Below, piece by piece: positions 34,534 through 42,241 of a stretch of 42,325 nt of DNA (the stretch's first letter is position 1; each line of letters begins with the position of its first letter). Source of the stretch: Methanoregula sp. UBA471. Its GTDB lineage: Archaea; Halobacteriota; Methanomicrobia; Methanomicrobiales; Methanospirillaceae. Location of the stretch: positions 1 to 42,325 of the forward strand of contig DADT01000051.1 of assembly GCA_002495065.1 (NCBI GenBank), in the 5' to 3' direction. The position numbers were made by a program, and so were the translations under genes. A model generated the notes under the pieces. The model saw only the letters and a list, made by a program, of their open reading frames with translations. It did no database searches and was not told where the DNA came from.

Positions 34534-35943
34534 ATGCACAGAAGACCCGCACAAAAAAATGGATGGACGCACCGTGCACCATCTGCTGCCGCCGTTTGTC
34601 TGGTCCTTGCCGGATTTGCGATCGTTACCGGTTGTCTTGGTACGGTTACCTTTCCCGGTTTTAATACGAGCGGGCGGTCACACCTTGCCGAGAATGAGGG
34701 AAAATTATACGTATATTTTCTCGATGCCGGGCAGGGCGACTCGGCCCTCTTTATTTACGAGGGGAAAACAATCCTTGTCGATGCCGGGGAATATGAAATG
34801 GGGGACAGGGTAGTCGGTGAGTTGCTATCCCATGGTATGACAAGAATCGATCTGCTGGTTGCAACACACCCCCACTCCGATCATATCGGGGGGATGCAGA
34901 AGGTGCTCGCTGCGTTTCCGGTGGGAAAAGTGCTCGATACCGGGCTGCCCCACCCGTCACCATCATACGAACACTTCCTTACGACGATCGAACAGAAACA
35001 TATCCCCTACCAGGTTGCACAACAGGGACAGACCATTGATATTGACCCGTCTCTGAGGGTTCTGGTGTTATCTCCGCCAAAAGATCAGTCCGCTGACGAC
35101 CTGAATGCCAATTCCGTTGTACTCCGCATCTCGTATGGAGTAATCGACTTTCTGATGACCGGGGATCTTGGCAAAGAGGGGGAGGATGCCCTTATCAGGA
35201 CCGGGTATCCGCTTGACGCCGAGATCCTGAAAGTCGGGCATCACGGGAGTTCATCATCAACATCCCCTGCGTTTCTCGCACGGGTCCATCCGGAGACTGC
35301 TGTGATTTCAGTGGGGGAGGACAACCCTTACGGTCACCCGCATACCGAGACCATGGATCTGCTGGAAAAGAATGGCGTGATGGTCTACCGTACCGATCGG
35401 GATGGTACTGTCCTGGTACGGAGTGACGGGATGTCGTATGTGGTAAAAACCGGCATGAATGTTTCTGGTGTCATGACTGGTACCCCGGTTCCTGTTTTTA
35501 CTCTCCCGACTCTTCCTCGTGATATGGTCATCCCTCTGCCCTCAGTGACCCTGCCATCAGTCCCGGAAAACTGGACTATTCCTCCATTACCTGCTGTGCC
35601 GCAGATCGGCAATGCATCATGGATATACATCAGTGCAACACAGTTCGATGCCCCGGGTGATGACCGGCATAACCTGAACAATGAGTGGGTGCGCCTGACA
35701 AACCGCGGCGAAGGGTTAGTTCTCCTGTCCGGCTGGACACTCTCGGACAGGACAGGGTCGGACCCGTATGTCTTCCCTGCATATATCCTCATGCCGGGAT
35801 CTTCAGTGACCGTGTATTCCGGAAAGGGGACGATGAATGACACCTCACTGTTCATGGGTCGGGAAGATCCATTATGGAGCAATACAAATGACCAGGCAAC
35901 ATTGAAAGATGGCAATGGGAATATCATTGATCAAAAATCATAA
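34534..35943 (+). CDS. Secreted lipoprotein: ComEC-like metallo-beta-lactamase plus lamin-tail domain
   Basis: A 469-residue two-domain protein. N-terminus: hydrophobic signal ending in a lipobox-like VTGC (about residue 34). Residues about 55-310 form a metallo-beta-lactamase domain of the ComEC/Rec2 C-terminal type (LDAGQGDSALF, THPHSDHIGG, MTGDLG, KVGHHGSSSSTSP, NPYGHPH). A Pro-rich linker (about 325-365) leads to a beta-sandwich with lamin-tail character (IYISATQFDAPGDD, NNEWVRLTNRG, LSGWTLSDRTG, FPAYILMPGSSVTVY). ATG 34534 gives the signal; the frame is open upstream within dadD but lacks sense. It may degrade extracellular DNA or phosphodiesters; no ComEC channel part is present. Confidence 0.85.
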   Translation: MHRRPAQKNGWTHRAPSAAAVCLVLAGFAIVTGCLGTVTFPGFNTSGRSHLAENEGKLYVYFLDAGQGDSALFIYEGKTILVDAGEYEMGDRVVGELLSHGMTRIDLLVATHPHSDHIGGMQKVLAAFPVGKVLDTGLPHPSPSYEHFLTTIEQKHIPYQVAQQGQTIDIDPSLRVLVLSPPKDQSADDLNANSVVLRISYGVIDFLMTGDLGKEGEDALIRTGYPLDAEILKVGHHGSSSSTSPAFLARVHPETAVISVGEDNPYGHPHTETMDLLEKNGVMVYRTDRDGTVLVRSDGMSYVVKTGMNVSGVMTGTPVPVFTLPTLPRDMVIPLPSVTLPSVPENWTIPPLPAVPQIGNASWIYISATQFDAPGDDRHNLNNEWVRLTNRGEGLVLLSGWTLSDRTGSDPYVFPAYILMPGSSVTVYSGKGTMNDTSLFMGREDPLWSNTNDQATLKDGNGNIIDQKS

Positions 35944-35955
35944 ACAAGAGTAATC

Positions 35956-36171
35956 ATGAAAGCGACCATCGACCGGATTGAGGGGACCACGGCAGTTCTG
36001 ATCTCACTGGATGATGAAGCGGCACGGATCAACCTCCCGGTCTCCCTTCTCCCACCGGGCTGCCGGGAAGGCGATATCCTTATGATTGAGATCGAACGCG
36101 ATACTTCAGGAACGAGGAAAGCAAAAGACCGGGTATCAGGCCGCATTGAAAGATTGAAAAACCGAAAATAA
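35956..36171 (+). CDS. DUF3006 family small protein
   Basis: A 71-residue protein with the DUF3006 layout: DRIEGTTAVLIS near the N-terminus, LPVSLLPPGCREGDIL, and a basic C-terminal tail (RIERLKNRK). DUF3006 genes commonly follow ComEC-like metallo-beta-lactamase genes, as here (12 nt apart), so the two probably work together. Molecular role unknown. Confidence 0.85.
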   Translation: MKATIDRIEGTTAVLISLDDEAARINLPVSLLPPGCREGDILMIEIERDTSGTRKAKDRVSGRIERLKNRK

Positions 36172-36217
36172 TCCATAAATCCTTTCCCATTTCCTCTATT
36201 ACTGTAAAAAAATTTTT

Positions 36218-36682
36218 AGCCCTGTTGAAACACACATGAACGGGAGTTCACACCCGAACCATAAAAATCATTAAACCATGTAATTCTATGAGGGCTCCTT
36301 CGCCTCTGGTCCTCTCCGAGGCACGGCGGGGCAGTGCGGTGTTTACAAATTTGCTTATAGACACTGATCCGCCGCGGGGGCTCCCCGTCGGGGGCGGTGG
36401 GGTTCATCGCAAATAATTATGAGGAATAAACATCCCGTTACTCACATCCGTATAATTTAATTTCATGGGAAATCCTCACACTATTTTCTCAACGCTCTTA
36501 TGGGTTACGGCACGTAATGCCTCCGCCCCCGTCGCTGTGACATCCCTTCTGGAGCGATAATTCCAGAGAAGGTAATACAACACCATCGCAAAGCGCAGGG
36601 GCAGTTCGGAGGGACAGGCACTGTCCCCTGCGATAATAGGTGATTCGCAATTTGTTGAAATATTAGGGTTTTCAACAGAGCC
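36218..36682 (+). mobile_element. IS6-like miniature element with two-hairpin repeat, copy F
   Basis: A 465-bp element. Left end AGCCCTGTTGAAAC at 36218 and right end, read inverted, GGCTCTGTTGAAAA at 36682. Hairpin 1 at 36301-36330, hairpin 2 at 36369-36400. The sequence between 36410 and 36500 matches copy D. The right third carries a transposase remnant. Flanks AAATTTTT and GAATTCAT agree at only 5 of 8 positions, so a target duplication is not clear. Confidence 0.7.
36476..36682 (-). pseudogene. Transposase N-terminal remnant (IS6-like) in copy F
   Basis: On the minus strand, reading in from the right end of copy F, an open frame gives NISTNCESPIIAGDS, LPLRFAMVLYYLL, SRRDV and HKSVEKIV before a stop at 36476-36478. 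The order of a hydrophobic LYYLL helix, SRR, and H(K/T)S(V/I) resembles the N-terminal helix-turn-helix of IS6-family transposases (H-T-T-I-Y-R-W region). The catalytic DDE domain is absent, so this is a fragment. The frame is also open into the nitroreductase gene, but that part is a shadow. Family call is inference. Confidence 0.5.
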
Positions 36683-36686
36683 GAAT

Positions 36687-37352
36687 TCATTCCAGCCACA
36701 GGGTGACATCCTCAACAGGAGGACGTACTGAGGGTCCGAGTTCTTCTTGTGCATACCCAATCGCACACCCCATCAGTTCCCATTCCCCGGCTGGAATTCC
36801 GAGTATCCTGCAAAACGCCGGATCGGATGACATCTGTGCAGTTACTGAGACCATCTGGAACCCAAGGTTGAGGGCGGTGGCTTTCAGCCACATGTTTTCC
36901 AGGCAGTGTGCGAGAGATTGCTGCTCCACCGAAGGAAATCCTTTGCGTTCGGCGACTACAATATAAAAAGGTGCAGTCCCGATGCCTGGTACCCTGCCCA
37001 TTTTCCGCATCGCAGTGAGACGCTGGACGAAGGAAACAGCTTTCGTTCGAAGGTGCGGATTCTTTTTCATTTCAGTTTCAATGCCCTGCTCCATGACCTT
37101 TACCTGTTCCATGACAAGAGGAGACGCAGCGGCCATGCTCCGGGATCCCTTCCTCATCACAAAAAACCGGCGGAAGTAATCCGTTGAATTTCCTACGGCG
37201 GCTGCTGCAAACGGTGCCAGGAGCCCGGCGTGGATTATGCGCCTGATTGCATCATCCGGGGGGAATTCAGATCTGAACATCCTGTACGAGCGTCTGCTGG
37301 CAAGAATCTCATCCAGACAGGCATTTTTCTGGTCTATGGTATCAGTGCACAT
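36687..37352 (-). CDS. Nitroreductase family protein
   Basis: A 221-residue FMN-dependent nitroreductase-fold protein. Seen: ILASRRSYRMF near the N-terminus (FMN-binding Arg-Arg-Ser), IIHAGLLAPFAAAAVG, and GIPAGEWELMGCAIGYA near the end, the usual C-terminal FMN contact. AAGGAA lies about 6 nt before ATG 37352. The stop codon is only 4 nt from the end of the mobile element copy F, which may have replaced the original 3' flank. Substrate unknown. Divergent from the kai operon. Confidence 0.88.
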   Translation of the reverse strand: MCTDTIDQKNACLDEILASRRSYRMFRSEFPPDDAIRRIIHAGLLAPFAAAAVGNSTDYFRRFFVMRKGSRSMAAASPLVMEQVKVMEQGIETEMKKNPHLRTKAVSFVQRLTAMRKMGRVPGIGTAPFYIVVAERKGFPSVEQQSLAHCLENMWLKATALNLGFQMVSVTAQMSSDPAFCRILGIPAGEWELMGCAIGYAQEELGPSVRPPVEDVTLWLE

Positions 37353-37530
37353 ATTCTTCCTTTAATCCGGTTTTAGCACGGTCTGGTACTTGAAGCTTGG
37401 CAACAAGTATCGCAGGATACAAAAGAACAGCATCCGGCTCCCTTTCTGATATTTCCCCCCAACACCCGTGGGAATGATAGTACTACTTACTCTCCAGCTG
37501 CTGGTGCCCTTTTCCCACGATAAAATCCAA

Positions 37531-37541
37531 AAGATTTATGC
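37531..37541 (+). promoter_or_regulatory. Candidate TATA box for the kai operon
   Basis: AAGATTTATGC about 57-67 nt upstream of the kaiC start, preceded by an A-rich CCAAA that could be the BRE. The 37353-37597 stretch is otherwise without a gene. Confidence 0.4.
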
Positions 37542-37597
37542 TTCCATCACTCACCCGTTAAGATTAAACAAGAATCACTGTCAGGAGATCCAAGGAA

Positions 37598-39334
37598 GTG
37601 CCGGCTACGAAAAGAAAGATGAATACGAAAACTGCGCATGCACCAATATTTGAATTCGAGAAAATCCCCTCAGGAATTAAAGGTCTCGATGATATTACCC
37701 GTGGTGGACTCCCGAAAGGACGGCCTTCGCTTGTCAGCGGCGGCCCCGGGTGCGGGAAAACCCTCTTTGCAATGGAGTTTATCGCCCGTGGAATTACCGA
37801 ATATGGCGATCCCGGGGTCTTCATTGCATTCGAAGAAAAAACTGACGATTTGAAGAAAAATTTTAAATCAATGGGATTTGACCTCGACGATCTTGTCAAC
37901 AGAAAGAAACTGGTCCTCGATCATATTACTGTGGAGCGTTCGGAGATTGAAGAGACCGGCGAGTACGATCTTGAGGGTCTGTTTATCCGGCTTGGTTCCA
38001 TGATCGATGAGGTAGGCGCGAAGCGCGTTGCTATCGATACCCTGGAAGCCCTCTTCTCCGGATTCACTAATGAGGCGATCCTGAGATCTGAGCTGCGAAG
38101 ACTCTTCCTCTGGCTGAAAGACCGTGGCGTGACTGCCGTTGTTACGGGTGAACGCGGCGACCGGACGATCACCAAGTACGGGCTTGAGGAGTATGTCGCG
38201 GACTGCGTGATCACTCTTGACCACCGGGTTACCAACCAGATCGCGACCCGTCGCCTCCGGATTGTCAAATACCGGGGGAGTATCCATGGGACCGACGAGT
38301 ACCCGTTCCTGATCAGTAATGATGGTATCTCGGTTCTCCCCATAACCTCGATGTCCCTCACCCATATTGCATCGGACGAGCGGATTTCCACCGGCATCCC
38401 GAAGCTCGATACGATGCTTGGGGCAAAAGGGTTCTACCGCGGGTCGTCAATCCTCGTCTCCGGTCAGGCAGGGACCGGGAAAACGAGCATTTCAGCTACC
38501 TTTGTCGATGCTGCATGCAGGCGCAATGAAAAGTGCCTTTTCTTCATCTTCGAGGAGTCCGAGAGCCAGCTCATCAGGAATATGAAGTCCATAGGGATGG
38601 ACCTTGAACCCTGGGTAAAAAAAGGCATGTTAAGGTTTCATGCGGTCCGTCCGACCGCTTACAGCCTGGAGATGCACCTCTCGACGATGCTGAAGCTCAT
38701 CGATGAGTTCAAACCCACTGTGCTGGCAGTCGACCCCATATCGAACCTTTATCCAATCGGCGATGATATCCAGGTACGTTCGATGCTGATGCGGCTTATA
38801 GACTACGCAAAGTCCCTCCAGATCACCGGCCTCTTCACCAACCTTACAAACGATGCAGAGACCGGGATGTATTCGCTCGAGCCAACCGAAATGCATGTAT
38901 CTTCTCTTATGGATGTCTGGCTTATCCTGAAGAACATAGAGGGGAACGGGGAACGTAACCGTATCTTTTCGATCATCAAGTCGCGGGGCATGGCTCACTC
39001 GAACCAGCTCCGCGAGTTCGTCCTCTCCGATAGAGGCATCCAACTCCGCGATCTGTATAAAGGGACCGAAGGCGTCCTCTTTGGCTCCGCCCGGATGGCA
39101 CAGGAGAGCCGGGAAGCCGGGGAACGGATCCGCAGGAACGAGGAGACCGCACGGAAGAAGCGTGAGCTGGAAGCTAAGAAGACCGTGATGGAGAACGAGA
39201 TTAGCCTCATCAGAGCGAAGTTTGCCCGTGAGGAAGACGAGATAAAGGTTCTCATCGGGCAGGATGTTTCACGTCAGAAAGCATCAGAGAATGTGATGAA
39301 GGAGATCGCTGTCCAGCGGAAAGTCGACAAATAA
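37598..39334 (+). CDS. kaiC: KaiC-family double RecA-domain ATPase/kinase
   Basis: A 578-residue KaiC with both lobes. CI: Walker A GPGCGKT (49-55) and catalytic Glu79-Glu80. CII: Walker A GQAGTGKT (289-296) and Glu319-Glu320. The region matching cyanobacterial Thr426/Ser431/Thr432 reads PTEMHVSS, with Thr430 and Ser435-Ser436, so the autophosphorylation site is kept in a Ser-Ser form. After about residue 495 comes an Arg/Glu-rich coiled-coil tail of about 80 residues, in place of the shorter KaiA-binding tail of cyanobacteria. GTG 37598 is taken as start (GGAG about 10 nt upstream); ATG 37619 is an alternative. Followed by two kaiB genes and a histidine kinase. Confidence 0.93.
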   Translation: MPATKRKMNTKTAHAPIFEFEKIPSGIKGLDDITRGGLPKGRPSLVSGGPGCGKTLFAMEFIARGITEYGDPGVFIAFEEKTDDLKKNFKSMGFDLDDLVNRKKLVLDHITVERSEIEETGEYDLEGLFIRLGSMIDEVGAKRVAIDTLEALFSGFTNEAILRSELRRLFLWLKDRGVTAVVTGERGDRTITKYGLEEYVADCVITLDHRVTNQIATRRLRIVKYRGSIHGTDEYPFLISNDGISVLPITSMSLTHIASDERISTGIPKLDTMLGAKGFYRGSSILVSGQAGTGKTSISATFVDAACRRNEKCLFFIFEESESQLIRNMKSIGMDLEPWVKKGMLRFHAVRPTAYSLEMHLSTMLKLIDEFKPTVLAVDPISNLYPIGDDIQVRSMLMRLIDYAKSLQITGLFTNLTNDAETGMYSLEPTEMHVSSLMDVWLILKNIEGNGERNRIFSIIKSRGMAHSNQLREFVLSDRGIQLRDLYKGTEGVLFGSARMAQESREAGERIRRNEETARKKRELEAKKTVMENEISLIRAKFAREEDEIKVLIGQDVSRQKASENVMKEIAVQRKVDK

Positions 39335-39374
39335 CCGGCTGATCCGGATCAAATAATCAACCAGGTGAACCGTT

Positions 39375-39710
39375 GTGCCAACCCCCCCAAAAAATAACAG
39401 AAAAGAGAGAGAGGTAGAGGAAGAGTCTGCGGAAGAGATATGGATCCTCCGCCTGTATGTCGCCGGGCAGACCCAAAACTCCCTGACCGCTTTTGACAAT
39501 CTCAAGAAGATCTGCGAGAAGCATATTGACTGCAGGTATCGAATCGAGGTTATCGACCTCCTGAAGAACCCGCAGCTCGCAAAGGACCACCAGATCATTG
39601 CTGTCCCCACCCTGATCCGGAAGCTGCCGACTCCGGTCAAAAAAATCATCGGGAACCTTTCAAACACCGAAAAGGTACTTGTCGGGCTGGACCTGCGGAA
39701 GGCTGAGTAA
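39375..39710 (+). CDS. kaiB: KaiB-family protein 1
   Basis: A 111-residue KaiB. The core reads ILRLYVAGQTQNSLTAFDNL, then VIDLLKNPQLAKDHQIIAVPT and LSNTEKVLVGLDL, very close to cyanobacterial KaiB across its whole length. It keeps the NPQLA loop and the Gly and Asp of VGLDL that matter for the KaiB fold switch. A charged N-terminal extension of about 20 residues is extra. GTG 39375 start, 40 nt after kaiC; its stop directly abuts the ATG of the second kaiB. Expected to bind the KaiC CI ring. Confidence 0.92.
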   Translation: MPTPPKNNRKEREVEEESAEEIWILRLYVAGQTQNSLTAFDNLKKICEKHIDCRYRIEVIDLLKNPQLAKDHQIIAVPTLIRKLPTPVKKIIGNLSNTEKVLVGLDLRKAE

Positions 39711-40088
39711 ATGGCTGCTTCAAAAAGCATGAAAAAGAAGGTGTCATCGAAAGCAATTGAGCCGGGTGACGTAACTGCAGAGTACGAAGCCGCGCTTGAG
39801 AACCGGAAGACCGAGCACTACGTTCTCAGGCTCTATATCGCAGGTAATAACCTGCGGTCGCAGGTGGCAGTCGAGAACGTGAAGAAGATCTGCGATGAGT
39901 ATCTTAAAGATAGGTACGATCTTGAAGTGATCGATATTTACCAGGACAGGACAAAGAATCCGGTCGACCTCATCCTCGCTGCGCCGACGTTAATCAGGAA
40001 GCTTCCGCTCCCCCTTCGAAGAGTCATTGGCGATATGACCCGTAAAGAGAAAGTACTTGTGGGCCTCGACCTCATCTCGCGGGTATAA
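39711..40088 (+). CDS. KaiB-family protein 2
   Basis: A 125-residue second KaiB. Core: YVLRLYIAGNNLRSQVAVENV, DLEVIDIYQDRTKNPVD, LAAPTLIRKLPLPLRRVIGDM and KVLVGLDLISRV. The loop that is NPQLA in KaiB 1 is changed to a longer DRTKNPVDLI, so the two are diverged, not a recent copy. The N-terminus has about 35 extra basic residues. It starts immediately after the first kaiB stop and ends 5 nt before the kinase gene. It could bind a different KaiC or the kinase; role not known. Confidence 0.9.
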   Translation: MAASKSMKKKVSSKAIEPGDVTAEYEAALENRKTEHYVLRLYIAGNNLRSQVAVENVKKICDEYLKDRYDLEVIDIYQDRTKNPVDLILAAPTLIRKLPLPLRRVIGDMTRKEKVLVGLDLISRV

Positions 40089-40093
40089 GTGAT

Positions 40094-42169
40094 ATGACGA
40101 AAAACACCTCCATGGAAAACGGCCCGAAACAGGGGAACAATGGTCTTAAAAAAGAGGTTGCAGATCTGGAAGAGAAGGTCCGTGAGCTCGAAGAGACCCT
40201 CAATGCAATCAGGTCTGGTGAAGTTGACGCCATTGTTGTCGAAAAAGGCGATGCCCGCCAGGTCTATACCCTAGAAGGAGCTGACCGCCCATACCGTGCT
40301 CTCGTTGAGAATATCCAGGAAGGCGCGCTCACCCTCTCGCGAACAGGAATAATCCTGTATACCAATACCCGTTTTGCCGACATGGTGAAGCAGCTTCCTG
40401 AAAAGGTTGTTGGCACCACTATTTTCGATTACGTCTGCAAGGAACATCACAAAGAGATGGAAGAAGCGTTACAGGATATCACGCAACAGTCATGCCGACG
40501 CCGTGTCCGTATCCGGCAGGGAAAGGGATCTCTTCCTGTCCTTATCTCAATGAACCCGCTCTCAGCAGAGGTGGACACGAAGATCAGTGTCGTCGTTACC
40601 GACCGGAGAAAGGACGAAGACCGGATCCAGATGCAGGCACGGATGCTTGACGCAGTAGGAGACGCGGTTATTGCTGTCGACACCAATAACAGGATTATTT
40701 ACTGGAACGATGCAGCGACCAGGACCTACGGCTGGGAACCGGAAGAGGCACTAGGACGTGACCTCTTTGAAGTCGCAACTCCGGAGATCTCGAAGAAAGA
40801 GGCACAAGAAATTGCAGCGCAGCTCAAAAAGGGTTCAACCTGGACCGGAAGGTATGTGGTGCGTCACCGGGACGGTCACGAGTTCCCTGTTCACGCAAAT
40901 GATGCTCCTGTTTTTGACGATGATGGAAAGCTCATTGCGATTATCGGTGCAAGTCACGATATCAGTGAACAGACACTGATCGAGGATGCATTGCGGCAGA
41001 GTGAAGAGAAATACAGGAATCTGGTGAAATACGCTCCTACAGCAATCTATGAAATGGACCTGCAGGGTACGAAGTTTTTGAGCGTAAATGAAGTGATGTG
41101 CAACATCCTCGGTTATACCCGGGAGGAGCTGTTGTCAATAATGCCCGGTGATCTTCTTGACCCGGAAAGCAGATCCGTTTTCAAAGAACGGATTAGTAAG
41201 AAACTTGCCGGAGAAAAAATTATAGAACCCGTCGAATACCGAATCCGAAGGAAAGATGGCGAATGGATAACTACTGCGATCAGCGTCGGGTCATTTACGT
41301 ACTCACATGAAAATCCATCCCGTATTGTAGTCATCGGACACGACATTACCGACCGCAAGCGGATGGAAGAGGAACTAAGGCGCAAACATGATGATCTCAA
41401 CGCTGCATATGAGGAGATTACATCGACGCAGGAGGAACTCTGCCGGAAAGTTGAAGAGCTGATGAACCGCGAGAAGCAGCTCAATGAAGCTCTCGCAGAA
41501 AAGGAGGTGCTTCTTTTAGAGATTCATCACCGGGTCAAGAACAACCTGGCGGCGTTTATCTCTCTTTTGAGCCTTGAGGGATCCTATGATATATCACCAG
41601 CCGGGCAGATGCTTAAAAAGGATCTCCAGAACCGTGCGAGAACCATGGCACTTATCCACGAAACACTCTACCGTACACGGAAATTTTCGGATGTGGATAT
41701 GGATGTATATCTCAATACTCTTGTTGAACAGATCGTCAACTCCTATCGCACTGACCATACGGTAAGGACGAGCGTCGAGGCAAAAGGAGTAACTCTCGAT
41801 CTCGTGCGTGCGACGCCGATTGGGCTGATTGTCAATGAACTCGTAACCAACTCGCTGAAGTATGCGTTCCCGCATAAAGGAACACCGTCCGGGACAGACC
41901 GGGAGGAACCCTGCACCATCAGGATCCAGGTTTCTGCAGATGATGGAAACTACCTCATAAAGGTTTCTGACAACGGTGTCGGGCTGCCGGCGGGTTGGGA
42001 TATCCAAAAAACCCAGACCCTTGGTCTGAAACTCGTAAATTTCCTCGCCAAGCACCAGCTTCGGGCCAAAATCGAAATTAATACAGATAAGGGAACAGAA
42101 TTTGTTTTCCGGTTCAGGAAATCTTCAAAAATGGACAGTATCACGAAGAATGATCCCCTAATTTCCTGA
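40094..42169 (+). CDS. Soluble multi-PAS histidine kinase (HisKA_2 type) of the kai operon
   Basis: A 691-residue cytoplasmic sensor kinase with no transmembrane helix. Layout: N-terminal coiled coil (about 17-40) with the LNAIRSGEVDAIVV motif, PAS 1 (about 65-170), PAS 2 (about 180-295), PAS 3 (about 305-425), coiled coil (425-470), phosphoacceptor region EIHHRVKNNL (His478-His479) of the HisKA_2 type, and an HATPase with NELVTNSLKYAF and DNGVGLP. It starts 5 nt after the second kaiB, so it is probably the input or output partner of KaiC/KaiB. No response regulator lies in the window; downstream sequence is the next mobile element. Confidence 0.92.
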   Translation: MTKNTSMENGPKQGNNGLKKEVADLEEKVRELEETLNAIRSGEVDAIVVEKGDARQVYTLEGADRPYRALVENIQEGALTLSRTGIILYTNTRFADMVKQLPEKVVGTTIFDYVCKEHHKEMEEALQDITQQSCRRRVRIRQGKGSLPVLISMNPLSAEVDTKISVVVTDRRKDEDRIQMQARMLDAVGDAVIAVDTNNRIIYWNDAATRTYGWEPEEALGRDLFEVATPEISKKEAQEIAAQLKKGSTWTGRYVVRHRDGHEFPVHANDAPVFDDDGKLIAIIGASHDISEQTLIEDALRQSEEKYRNLVKYAPTAIYEMDLQGTKFLSVNEVMCNILGYTREELLSIMPGDLLDPESRSVFKERISKKLAGEKIIEPVEYRIRRKDGEWITTAISVGSFTYSHENPSRIVVIGHDITDRKRMEEELRRKHDDLNAAYEEITSTQEELCRKVEELMNREKQLNEALAEKEVLLLEIHHRVKNNLAAFISLLSLEGSYDISPAGQMLKKDLQNRARTMALIHETLYRTRKFSDVDMDVYLNTLVEQIVNSYRTDHTVRTSVEAKGVTLDLVRATPIGLIVNELVTNSLKYAFPHKGTPSGTDREEPCTIRIQVSADDGNYLIKVSDNGVGLPAGWDIQKTQTLGLKLVNFLAKHQLRAKIEINTDKGTEFVFRFRKSSKMDSITKNDPLIS

Positions 42170-42241
42170 TCCGGTCAACCTGATCGAACATGTGATTCTT
42201 TTTATTATCTGGGGGTCCCTTTTTTTGAAAGTCGTTTTTTG

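Noticed and set aside
36476..36766. Full 96-codon minus-strand open frame
   Set aside because: The part beyond 36682 overlaps the nitroreductase 3' end in another frame; only the part inside copy F resembles a transposase.
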